From the NCBI GenBank assembly GCA_910890315.1, contig CAJVGD010000019.1, positions 186,001-250,000 on the forward strand: a DNA stretch of 64,000 nt, in the 5' to 3' direction. The notes below the pieces were generated by a model, which did not search any database, was not told the DNA's origin, and saw only the letters and a program-made list of their open reading frames with translations. This document shows positions 22,259-32,900 of this stretch, piece after piece; within the stretch, counting starts at the first letter, position 1; each line of letters starts with the position of its first letter. A program made the translations under genes and the position numbers. This stretch comes from Serendipita indica DSM 11827 (taxonomy: Eukaryota > Basidiomycota > Agaricomycetes > Sebacinales > Serendipitaceae).

Positions 22259-24100
22259 ATGAACAAGGAGTTACACAAACAACAAGATATAGTTGAACCG
22301 GACAACTCCTCGCTCACTCGGCCCAAACTGGATCAAGACGTGCTTGGACCCAGTCCCTCGGACGTTGGGACGGTGTATTACTCCGAATCGGCTCGTAGAC
22401 CGGACGGCGAGAATGACGTGAAGAGTTCACTCTCTATGAGGAGTATGAACACGACTACGCAAGATGAGTATCGTCGGCAGGAAGCTGGGCGTGTAAGTCG
22501 AGAGAGGAACTCGAAGTGATACGCGCTGATAACCATCTAGTTGTATAATGTGCTGAACGAGGCATACTTTCTACCTACTGGTACGTATCATGACCATACG
22601 AACGGCCCTTTGTGACAGAATCTGTAGACGATGACGAATTTACTCGATTGTGAGCTCTGCAGAGAGAGATTGACATTCTAGCTCAAGTGAAATAGGAACA
22701 AGCAACATTTAGCGGTAGTAATTGCTCTCTCTAGCCTATATACCGCACCTCAAGTTGTTGAAACAATCCTCGCGAAACGAGAGGGAGAGCAACAGAAGAT
22801 CTTAGACGTCGGTATGCAACCACCTATCTACTGCGTTTAAATATTTAGCGACATTTCATTCCAGGCTGCGGCACCGGTGTGTGGACAGTTGCAATGGCCA
22901 AAGCATTTCCGCACTGTGAAGTCGTTGGAATCGATCTCGCGCCTGTACCCCTCGAATCCGAAGCGATCCCACCAAACTGCCGCTTCGAGCTCGACGACGT
23001 TAACAACTCGCTCACCCACTATCACGATCTGTTTTCTGTCGTCCACGCGCGCTTTATAGGTGCTGGCTTGCGGGACCACAAGAAGTGTAAAGAGGAGATT
23101 GAGCGGTGTCTGAAGCCTGGTGGTATTGTGCTGTGGATGGACGGGGACTATGATATGTGCACGAAGGAGAGGGATGTTTATAGCGTCCCAGCGAGCGACG
23201 CGCATCCGGACGGGTCATGGTTTACCAGAATATTGTTTGGTGCGTCCCGCCTTCTCTTTCGGCAGATCCATCTGCGTGGCTGGTACTCACTAACTCGTAG
23301 AAACGAGCAGGGCCACCCTTCAAATGGGTGTTAGTGACTTATTCGCGATGTCATCAATGCTCAGTCTTGGGCTATGGGATGATCCACTTCTGGATCCAGA
23401 GACGTATGTCATATCTTTTAGATCACCCATCGTTACTCAGCCACATAGGTGTGGAGCAGGCGATTTGTTCACGCCAATTGGTGCGTCTACTTGTATAATA
23501 ACGATGGTTTTTGATAAAATCTAGGGCCATGGGCTACAGGTTTGTGCAACCGACCCCACAGCAGCTATTTACCTCGTTATAGATCCAAACCCACTTCAAA
23601 ATCAACGTCTCAGCCACGTTGGCACATTGATACGCCAAGATCTCTCAGTAAGCACTTTCCAAGGAGACAGAAAGTTGCACCCATCTGAGCTTGTACAGAA
23701 TGGGCATAGAGCCCTGCATGCCCCTCTTCGTAAAGTGGGCATCTCCGCAGAGACGTGCAACGAGTGGTCAGAGTTGGCCGATAAAGGTATTGCTCTCAAC
23801 TCACCTAGTGCTATACTGCATCTTAACGTGCACGAAGAGATGAACGAGATGAAAAAACCGCTCTTTCTCCGGTTCGCCTGTGCATGGGGCCGCCGACGGG
23901 CGGCACCAGGCAAACCAGCGCCTCCACTCCCCCCAGTATCCCCCAGTACTGAGAGGGAAGATGATCTGCCCTCAAGTTTGCCACCCTATCCGTTCTTTGA
24001 CCTGTTCGAATCCAAGGAGCAGGCCAAGGAATCGTATGAGAGGAGGAACAAGAGCAAGACATATACGCCACCGCCAAATCCCCCGGGTTTACAAGCATAG
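22259..24100 (+). CDS. LaeA-type SAM-dependent methyltransferase, paralogue D
   Basis: The same exon plan as paralogue C. It starts at the ATG at 22259 (MNKELHKQQDIVEPDNSS), exon 1 ends in EYRRQEAGR, and motif I CGTGVWTVAMAKAFPHC comes after an intron near 22864. Then follow GIDLAPVPLESEAIPPNC, VVHARFIGAGLRDHKK, RCLKPGGIVLWMDGDYDM, HPDGSW and LSLGLWDDPLLDPET. The 15-nt micro-exon is 23525-23539 (GPWAT), here followed by an ordinary GT donor. Tail: CAWGRRRAAPGKPAPPLP, LPPYPFFDLF, YTPPPNPPGLQA. It is so close to C across the core that the two are probably a recent duplicate. SAM-dependent methyl transfer is certain at family level only. It is the outermost copy, next to the decayed F-box gene. 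Confidence 0.9.
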
Positions 24101-24282
24101 ACTCAGATATGGTGAGGGTTCATTCGCTTGCAGGCCTAGAGTTTTTGGCTTCACTGAACCGTCTTGTACATACTTGAATAGATGATTCATGTAGATGTAT
24201 AGACAGTTTCCCGAACATTGTTAAAATCTTTGACCCTCTAATCGGTGTCTTCGCCTCTTGGCCCATCTCCATCAAAACCGCA

Positions 24283-26656
24283 ATGGATATATTCCCGGAA
24301 AACGGCCACGGGGCATGTAAACCTCAATTCCCAGCAAGAAAGGATCATCCGTTCAAACCAGTTGGGATCGAAGAGCCATCGCTCGCACGACCCATCCCGA
24401 CGAACAAGTTCTATGGCAACTTTCTTGTTGGAAGTCGACTAGAGCCTACTTGGCTGCACCCATACTCTGTCTGGTGGTCCAAATCGAGCCCTGGGTTTGG
24501 ACTTAGTGTCGCTCATACAGAGCCTGGCCAACGAGTAAACGTCCATTTGCACTAATAGATGCGGCCTTTAATCACTCTATAGGTGTTTGGACCCGATCCA
24601 TCGCAGAATCCCGCTCAATATTACTACAATCCCGTCCGGATACAATCCATATGCTTCTCGGCCAAGGAAATGGAGGAGAATACCACGGATATGAGCATCG
24701 ACGATCCTCAGCACATGTCCGCAACCCTGTATTTCAAGTCCAAAGCAAACCCGCGACGTCAATATATTCGGTTTCCCTTGGTACAAGGATCTGCCTTTGT
24801 GACGGCGGAATACCATGGAATATCCCCCATATTTGCATCCGGAGTGCGTTTTCGGTCGTTTCAACAAAACGCCGTATCCAACCGCAGGTCAAGGTCTACA
24901 ATAGTGCTCGAGGACGGTCATACCTGGCTCCTATATACATTCTCCGAGTCCCGAGATGACCAACCGTTGTGTCTCCGATTTGCATCAAACGAGCGCATAG
25001 AAGGGGATAGGGTGTTTTGGGGAATCATACAGCTAATCAAGATTCCTCGCCACTGTGAGCAAGCCAGCTTTCAACGACTGACAGACGCCTGTGCTGGACG
25101 ATGGGCTACGGCAGCCACGCTAAATGCTCAGTCTCTGAGTGACTCTGTGGCACGATACACCATCCGCTTCCATACTCACCCCAACTCTTATTCCTCACAG
25201 CTGCTCATGTACGCGCTGCCGCATCATGTCCAATCCTTTGCGCACGACTCACGCGTGAACAAGTATTCAAACTTTCAAATGCAATCTACGACCAAAGGCT
25301 CGATGACTGCCATCGTTGGTGATGAGTGGTGCTTCGAGGAGTCGAACCTACCTTGCTACATTGGGTTTGACCCAGTGGCGGATCACGGGCTGAGTGGAGA
25401 GGCAAGAAATCTCTTGAGGAGAGTTGTCCTGCAGGAGGCGGGAGGTGACCCCCAAGCGGAATCGAATCTAAACAGCATGTACTTTTCTGGAAAGGCCCTA
25501 GACAAGTTTGCGTGTCTATGTTGGGTGATTGCCGCTGTCCTTGGGGATCAAGAACTAGCGCAGAGTACCCTTCTCAAGCTCAAACGCGCATTCGCTCGCT
25601 TTGAGCAGAATGCCCAGCAATTCCCGCTCGTATATGATGGTGCGTGAAGACCTTTTCCATCTTTCACATACTCAACATACATCTCATAGAACTGTGGGGA
25701 GGTGTGGTAGCTCGCGGCTTGTACGATAATGGTGATTGGATGCAGGACTTTGGCAACGGCTGCTATAGTATGTGCCTCGTCCAGCTTCCCCGCTTTCTCT
25801 AACCAACGTAGACGACCACCACTTTCACTATGGATATTTCATCCATACTGCAGCCATTATTGCAAAGCTAGATCTACTCCTCGGTAACGGAGGTGGTTGG
25901 TATAACGAGAATCGAGGTTATGTCGACACCCTCATTCGAGACGTACGTACCATGATCAATTCTGGCACCCATTCTTACCGTTCTGGTAGATTGCCTGCGC
26001 CAACGAGCAAGACCAATTCTTCTCCCTCTCGCGCAGTTTTGACTGGTTCCACGGACACAGCTGGGCCAAAGGCATATTCGAATCGCAAGACTCGAAAGAC
26101 GAAGAGTCGACATCCGAAGATGCGTATTGCTCCTACGCGCTTAAACTGTGGGGACAAGTCTCGGGGAACAAGCGTCTGGAGCACCGAGCGAACTTGATGC
26201 TCGCCATTCAGCGTCGCGTATTCTGCAACTATTTCCTTTTAGAAGACGATAACCCGAACCAACCCGCGCAAATCATCGGGAACAAGGTCGCTGGAATCGT
26301 AGGTCCCCCTAAGTTCTTGTGTGATTATACTGACAAAGGTCTAGCTCTTTGAGAACAAGGTAGATCACACGACCTACTTTGGACACGAACTCCGATACAT
26401 CCAAGGTATCCATATGATCCCCGTCTCACCCATCTCCCGATACATCCGCTCCCAAAAGTTTATACGCGAAGAATGGGAGCGCTTCTTTGCAAATGACGAC
26501 AACACTGGAAACGATGGGTGGAAAGGTATCCTCTACTCGAATCTATCCATCATCGACCCTGGGCGTGCCAAAGACTTCTTTGCGTCAGAAGCCTTTAACC
26601 CCGCGTGGATCGACGGAGGCACGACAAGAGCATGGAGTCTCGCCATGTGTCTCTAG
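24283..26656 (+). CDS. endo-1,3-beta-glucanase, glycoside hydrolase family 81
   Basis: Six exons (24283-24534, 24583-25639, 25690-25767, 25812-25942, 25990-26298, 26345-26656) join to 712 residues. GH81 landmarks: PTNKFYGNFLVGS and PTWLHPYSVWW near the N-terminus; the beta-sandwich region; then the catalytic (alpha/alpha)6 part with NGCYNDHHFHYGYFIHTAA, which holds the acid Asp, and SKDEESTSEDAYCSYALKLW, which holds the two conserved Glu, followed by YFGHELRYIQGIHMIPVSP. The enzyme cleaves internal beta-1,3 bonds of glucan. The chosen start gives no signal peptide, as in yeast Acf2/Eng2. This suggests action inside the cell or during cell separation or autolysis; an unseen upstream exon with a signal cannot be ruled out. 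All catalytic motifs and phases are intact. Confidence 0.92.
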
Positions 26657-26742
26657 ATTACGCGCTCACAAATGATTGTCGACAGACTTGTATAATCAAC
26701 TGCTGTAGTACAGACACAAAACTCTGGAAAGAATCTGACCAA

Positions 26743-27187
26743 TTAGAATCTGGAAAGGATGGGGTCTAGGAGATGGTGAATATAAGGTGCCGACCATTGG
26801 AAGCTGACAACGAGACCGACGACGAAGAGCGAGGTGAGAAGAGCTGGACCGGGTCGAAGGAGACGTTTTGGCGGTGGAGGTGTATCCTTCTTGGATTGAA
26901 CCTTTTCTGTATCTTTCTGCGACTGTTGATGTTGACGAGTAGTGGACTTTGGTGGAGGAGGTCGTTCGGGGAGGTTGAATGGTTTCGGAAGAGGTTGAAC
27001 ATCATAGGGACGTTGATCACCAGTATAGCCAGTCGCGGGTTTCTTGACACTTGCAGAAGATTTAGATGCCTAGATACGAGAACACACACACACACACACC
27101 CCGCCACAATCGACCCCCGCAACCAACCCAGTCAACCCAACCCAACCCCACACCACGCCAGCAGAACGAACCGTTGTCAGCAGCCAT
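26743..27187 (-). CDS. candidate small single-pass membrane protein, or alternative C-terminal exon of TPS1
   Basis: On the minus strand an acceptor ATCTAG precedes 27069. From there 108 codons are open to TAA at 26743-26745. The reading is well formed: ASKSSASVKKPATGYTGDQ, a Pro/Gln/Lys-rich middle, then a hydrophobic helix ALLTSLFVVGLVVSFQW near the end, like a tail anchor. Two gene models fit. An ATG at 27187, just after a pyrimidine-rich stretch, could be a short first exon (MAADNG). Or the exon may be joined to TPS1 by a phase-0 donor (GTAGGT) just before the TPS1 stop at 27238. I do not recognise the protein. It converges on the GH81 gene 86 bp away. Confidence 0.4.
27081..27099. repeat. 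(CA)n microsatellite
   Basis: Nine CA units. It lies just upstream (minus strand) of the acceptor of the small membrane-protein exon, so it is probably intronic and may vary in length. Confidence 0.9.
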
Positions 27188-27237
27188 TCGAGGCCGGGGA
27201 GGAGAGAAAAGATGAGAAGGGAGGGGGGAGGGAGAGC

Positions 27238-29101
27238 TTAGGCACCTACACCGACAGCCCCGTGCTTGAGCTCGACGCCGTCGTTTTCGAGGATGCGCGA
27301 GTCGATATTCGGGTTGGGTATGAGTGCGATTTGTGGCACGTTTGCTCCACCAGCCTTTAGTCGACCGAGTTCGCCCACAAACGTGTTGCCCCAGTACATT
27401 GCCGAATACTTTTCGACGTACTAAAAGGATGAATGAGTATTGTGAGAAATTAAAGGGAAGAATGGCTAGGGACGTTACCTTGAACAACTTGCTATGGTTC
27501 TCCGCTCGTACCTCTTGTGGCATGGTCACTGCCTCGAAAATGGCATCTGCAACCTGTTGACTGTCCCATGGGTTGACGACGATACTCCCGTTCAAGCTCT
27601 GAGCAGCACCGGCGAATTCGGAGATGATCATTACGCCCTGGCGTTCTTGCTGCGTCGCGATAAACTCGTACGAAACCTACAGCTGGGGTTAGGAAAAGGC
27701 GGAGACTTTGCGTCAATACCCACCAAGTTCATACCATCACGGGTACTAGTCACCAAGCACACGTCACTGACGGCATAGAGCGCGCAAAGTTCGGTAAAGG
27801 GCAACGACTTGTGCATGAAATGAATCGGCATAAAGTCTACCGTTCCCAAATCGACCATTAATCCGCCCAACAAGTTCATTGACCGTCGCGCGCAAGTTTT
27901 GATACTCTTCGACATCTCCTCGAGACGGTACAGCGAGCTGGATCAAGACGACTTTGCCAACCCACTCTGGGTGTTGTTCGAGGAAGAGTTCGAGGGCCGA
28001 CATCTTTTGGGGGACACCCTTGATATAATCAAGACGATCGACACCGACGATGAGTTTGACACCTTGGAAGCGTTGTTCGAGTTCTTTGATGCGTTTGGAC
28101 ACGGCGGGAGTTTCGGGACCCTTGACAAAGCTTTCGGGGTCGATGCCGATCGGGAATGTGCCGACTTGGCAGTATGCACCCGTAGGGAGTTGGACGCCGT
28201 TTGGCATTGTAGGCAGTGACAAGATGCGCGTGCACGAAGAGAGGAAGTGGCGCGCATAGTCATAGGTGTGGAATCCGACGAGGTCGCACTGGATTGTTCC
28301 GAGAAGGATCTCACGTCGAACAGGGAGAATGCTACGGGTTATGGTTAGATCTTGTAAAAAGGACAGGGAGGAATAGACGAACCGGTAGATTTCGCTACTG
28401 GGGAAAGGAGTGTGGAGGAAAAAGCCAATCTTGATTTCCTGACAATGCTCCTTTTCTGGCACGTCGGTTCCACGAACGAGTCCTCGTTGAAGGCGCTCGA
28501 CCTCGCTTGCCGTAGCTTCGCCGAGGCTCTCTGGACCATCGACCATGGCGCGGAGGAAGAGAGGGAGGAGCATCAAGTGGTAATCTTGTACCCAAACCAT
28601 GCTTCCCTTGCGAACTTGACTCATGACGGCCTCTGCAAATGTCAGGTTTGCCTGACGGTAAGCGAGCCAGTGGCTCTCGTCAAAGTTCATTTCTCCGGGG
28701 TGATAGTGGAAAAGGGGCCAGAGGATGGAATTGGAAAAGCCGTTGTAGTGCTTGTCTGCGACGTCGTCGTCGAGATAGACGGCCAAGCACGAGTACTCTT
28801 CCATCAGTCGCTTGTCGACGATGGGGCGGTCCTTGTGGGGGATGAAAAAGCCCGTCCAGCCAATCCAGGTGAACTGAATGGATCTCTTGAGGCCAGAGAG
28901 GGCAGATACAAGACCACCCGAGGACATTTTAAAGTGGTATTCGCCCTTTGCATCCTTTGAGATGGTGACGGGGAGTCGATTGGAGACGACGATGAGATGC
29001 TTTGCGTTTCCGAGATCCATTTCGTCTGGAAGATAGTCGCTGGTGTGCGTCCTGCTCACAGACGCTCTCGACGACGCAGCTGGGGCGGGTTCAGAGGCCA
29101 T
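27238..29101 (-). CDS. tps1: alpha,alpha-trehalose-phosphate synthase (UDP-forming)
   Basis: GT20 enzyme joining UDP-glucose and glucose-6-phosphate to trehalose-6-phosphate in the cytosol. Exons run 29101-28383, 28331-27724, 27676-27479 and 27420-27238, about 569 residues. Landmarks: LIVVSNRLPVTI, MSSGGLVSALSGLK, IGWTGF, WPLFHYHPGEMNF, VWVQDYHLMLLPLFLR, GFFLHTPFPSSEIYR, GVDRLDYIKGVPQKM, FTELCALYAVSDVCLVTSTR, DGMNLVSYEFIATQQ and SEFAGAAQSLNGSIVVNPWD. The first intron (28332-28382, 51 nt) is free of stops and a multiple of three, so its retention would add 17 residues. Between NELVGRINGRFG and TVDFMPIHFMHK the frame moves by one base near 27850, inside a conserved block. The gene is otherwise perfect, so sequence error is suspected. 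The 3' end may be spliced onward (see the exon at 26743-27069). Confidence 0.9.
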
Positions 29102-29988
29102 TTGGGTGGTGCGCAGGGGTTTTATAGTCCAAGCCTTGTTCCGGAAAGCCGCCGTAGACCAACGTGTTTCGATGATCAGAGCCGATAACTGGTAAACGCT
29201 CTGTCGTCGTCGACGCTGAAATGCTCTTACGCCCGCTGCCGCCGGGATGACATCGCCGCCAATTAATCACACATTCTCAAAATTATACAGAAAATGATAC
29301 AAAAACATTTGTTTATTTCCAATCATGGACAAACGTTTCTTTATCTTGTATGGTTCGTGTTTCTCCGTGCAAATGTTCTCAGAGAATATCTCAGCTCGAC
29401 TCAGCTCGGTCCACAATTCAAATCCAGCGTGCCGACGGCTCCAGTGTGTCTCTCCTCACTTGCGCCGTCGGTACGGATCGCCCCTTTCTACCGTCGAAAG
29501 TGGCTTGGTGGCATAAAGATTACTAGGTGCGCTGTTTTTCCAAGTTTGTCTGATCGATATATCATCATTCCTTGTCGAAACACCGTCGGCGTCATCATTG
29601 CCTTTTTCAGCTTTCATGGCATCGATGGACTCTCCAAGCTAAGACGCCGTTCCGACCATGGCCGCAGAGAATTCCCACGTAGAGATTAATCACATAGCAG
29701 ATCACAAACTGAATAATCTCCACGAGTGGGCCAGGGATTGATGCATTTGTATCTACGAAATGAACTCTCTTCATCCAGTTGTCTATAGTTCATCATATGG
29801 TGCAGAGAATGAGACTCCACGATGTCAAGTGTCAATGAGAATAGTCAAGTTGGACGATTGTAAATACTCTCTATCCGCATCTAGTAGCCACGGATTAAAG
29901 GAATTACGTACGGCTAGAACGTGCGGTCGCAGCACGCCTTGCTCAATTCACTGCTTTTGGCTTGCTCCGTCTACATCAACCGCGACGG
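29102..29988. other. intergenic, divergent promoters of TPS1 and the NACHT-WD40 gene
   Basis: About 0.9 kb between the two start codons. Only short open frames without family signal. Stress elements such as AGGGG/CCCCT were not found in a convincing group. Both promoters must be here. Confidence 0.4.
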
Positions 29989-32900
29989 ATGTCTTGGTTC
30001 AAAGGCAAAGAGAAAGCTCCTCGTTCAAAGGATGCTGGTAACCCATCCGTCTCTCAATCAGACACTTCGCCTGCTAGCACAAGCACTGGTTGGGAGAAGG
30101 CCCGTGACACTGCGATTCCGATCCTCGAACTCGTCGCCAACATCGCAGAAGGTTCTGATGCGCTTGCCTCTCTCAAAGCAGCATGTAAAGCTACAAAGCA
30201 GATACTCGAGATGACGCGCGTACGTCCACTCGGTGTACATACGACTCATCTGATGATGAAATTAGGCCATCCAGAACAACAAGAAGGATTGGGGGCGTCT
30301 CGCTGAACGTCTTCAAGGTCACCTAGAATCGATGGAGCACCAGATCACCATCTTTGAAGGGTATCCCGAGGAGAAGCGCCAGGCGGATAACTCTTTGCGA
30401 GACCCGCTACTGGCCTATGTCAGGCAGGTTTTGTGCTTTAGTCCAATGGATTCGACTTACACAACGAACAGAAAGCTCGACGAAATACAGAAAGCGGTCG
30501 AAGCCCGAACACGTTCGCGGCTCTTGTCTCGAGCAACAAAAGTGGACATGGACGCCAGTGATATTCAAGACTTTCATCAAGATATCGATGACTGTCATCA
30601 AAGACTCACGGTACGGATCATTAAAGATCTCCCACCCACCGTGGCTGACCACCATTTCAGGCCGCTTTAGCCGTATCCACTTCACTCCATGTCCAAGCCG
30701 TCAAAGGTGACACCGAGGCTCTGAAAGGGGATACACAACTCATCAAAGAGGATGCTAAGACTCTATTGAAAGATGGTAGGTCCGCACTCATTTGTACAGC
30801 CAGCTTGCCTGACCTTCTCAGTGGATATGATTGCCATCGCACAACTTCCAATCGTCCTCTCGACTTCGTCTATGGTGCACAATCCTTGCAATCCGGGAAC
30901 TCGGGTCGCCGTTCTCGACACCATCCGCCGTTGGGGAGAGGGCGAGTTCTCGGAACCCATCTTCTGGCTTTGCGACATTGCTGGTTCTGGTAAATCTACA
31001 GTATCGACCAGCATGGTCACAACCTGGAAGGAAGCGGGCCTACTCGGGGGACAGTTCTTCTTCTCGATGACCGCAAGCGAGGAGTCTACCATTGCCAAGA
31101 TGTGCCCGACCTTTGCCAGGCAAATGTTTGAGCGCATCCCAGCGTTAGCACCGTATGTTATAGACGCAGTCAAACAGCACCCCGCGATTATGACAGATAC
31201 TTTCGAGGAGCAGTTCAAGAAGCTAATCGTTGGGCCGATCACGCATCATAGGAAGCCAGTCATTATCATCATCGACGCACTTGACGAGTGTCGAATTCCG
31301 AGAGAACGGGAGCAGCTTCTGCGAGGATTCTCACTTGCCGTCCGAAGCTGCCCTAACCTCAGAATCTTCCTTACGAGTCGACCAGAGCCCGACATTGAGA
31401 GGCTGTTGGGTCCCCTAGCACTCAAGAGGAAGCTCGAGTTTCGCCTTCATGACGCGAGCTACTCGGACAATGTGGATGATGTGGCGACATATATCCACGA
31501 GACGTTGAGGGGATGTTCTATCTCGCGAACAACGTCTGAACCTGATAAAAAAAGCAAATGGACTGTTCATCTGGGCCAAGACGGTTTGCCAGATGTTCGA
31601 TCCGGAGAGACGATTTGAACCCCCAGACGTAGTTTATGAGAGAGTAGCCTCTCGTGAACATTCCAGTGATATTGACTCGATCTACCAACTTATCCTCGAG
31701 CGCATAGAGCCTCCAAATGCTCTTCAAGCTGCATATAAGCTACTTGGAGTGCTGGTCGCAGCCTTCGAGGCTCTTACCCTCGCAGGCTTGAGCAAGATTT
31801 TGGAGGAAATGGGACAACGAGTGGATGTGGCCAACCTGATCAAACGGCTGGGTAACGTCTTGCACGTGGAACCAGTCACGACCCTCATTCGATTCCGTCA
31901 TCCGACCTTTGTCGAATATCTTGAGCGATGTAGCAGCTCGGGAGATTATATCAGCTTGACCAAATGTCACGCCGAGCTTGCACGATGGAGTCTGAAGACA
32001 ATGAGCACAGGGCTAAAATTCAACATATGCCAGATCGATTCATCATTTGCTCCAAATAGAGCCATACAAGATTTCGAGGACAGGGTCTCAAGGTTTATCC
32101 CGCGCGAACTCCGTTACGCCAGCTCTCATTGGCTATTCCACCTCTCCAAAATGGACGACTCATCTCGGCAGATACAGTCGCACCAAATTCAATATGCACT
32201 TCAAAGCCCGCAAGTTCTATATTGGGTTGAGGTTGTGGGTGCCATACTGGGAGTGCCACGAGCAATAACTGGTTTACGATGTGTTGCTTCATATTTCAAG
32301 GTAGGTTTCATTCGAAGCGCTGTCAAATTTGGTTAACCACGTGAGCAGGGCGAAATACATGAACGCATCGAGGACACAAGGCGGTTTATGATGGCCTTTT
32401 CGACCCCAATCCAAGAGAGTCTTCCTCACATTTACATTTCAGCACTTCCATTCACTCCGAAAAAGTCAAAGCTGTATACTGAAGGCCTAAAAAAGTATCC
32501 AAACTCTCTCACTGTGGCTCAAGGAGTCAAGGAGATGTACCCTGGCCTCCCCAGAAGTCTTCGAGGTCATGAATCGCCTGTTATGGCGGTCGGATTTTCT
32601 CCAGACGGGTCTAGAATTGTCTCTGGCTCATGGGACAAAACGATTCGATTGTGGGATGCGGACACTGGTCAGCCATTGGGAGAACCGCTTCGAGGCCATG
32701 AACGCCAGATCACGGCGGTCGCGTTCTCGCCGGACGGCTCCAGGATTGTCTCTAGCTCGTATGACGAGACAATTCGATTGTGGGATGCGGACACCGGCCA
32801 GCAGTGGGGAGAGCCACTTCGAGGGAATAACTGGGGAGTCACCGCCGTCGCGTTCTCGCCAGATGGCTTGAGAATCGTCTCTGGCTTCACATATGGGGAA

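Noticed and set aside
27121-27155. CCCAACCCAACC stretch as an internal telomere-like repeat
   Set aside because: It does not match the TTAGGG/CCCTAA unit usual in fungi and is short; simple sequence in an intron or spacer.
26773-27360. 195-codon plus-strand frame across the TPS1 3' end
   Set aside because: It is antisense to the TPS1 last exon and to the small membrane-protein exon, and its Thr-His run comes from the CA microsatellite.
28412-28960. 182-codon plus-strand frame inside TPS1
   Set aside because: Mirror of the strongly biased TPS1 coding strand; the minus strand encodes conserved catalytic motifs.
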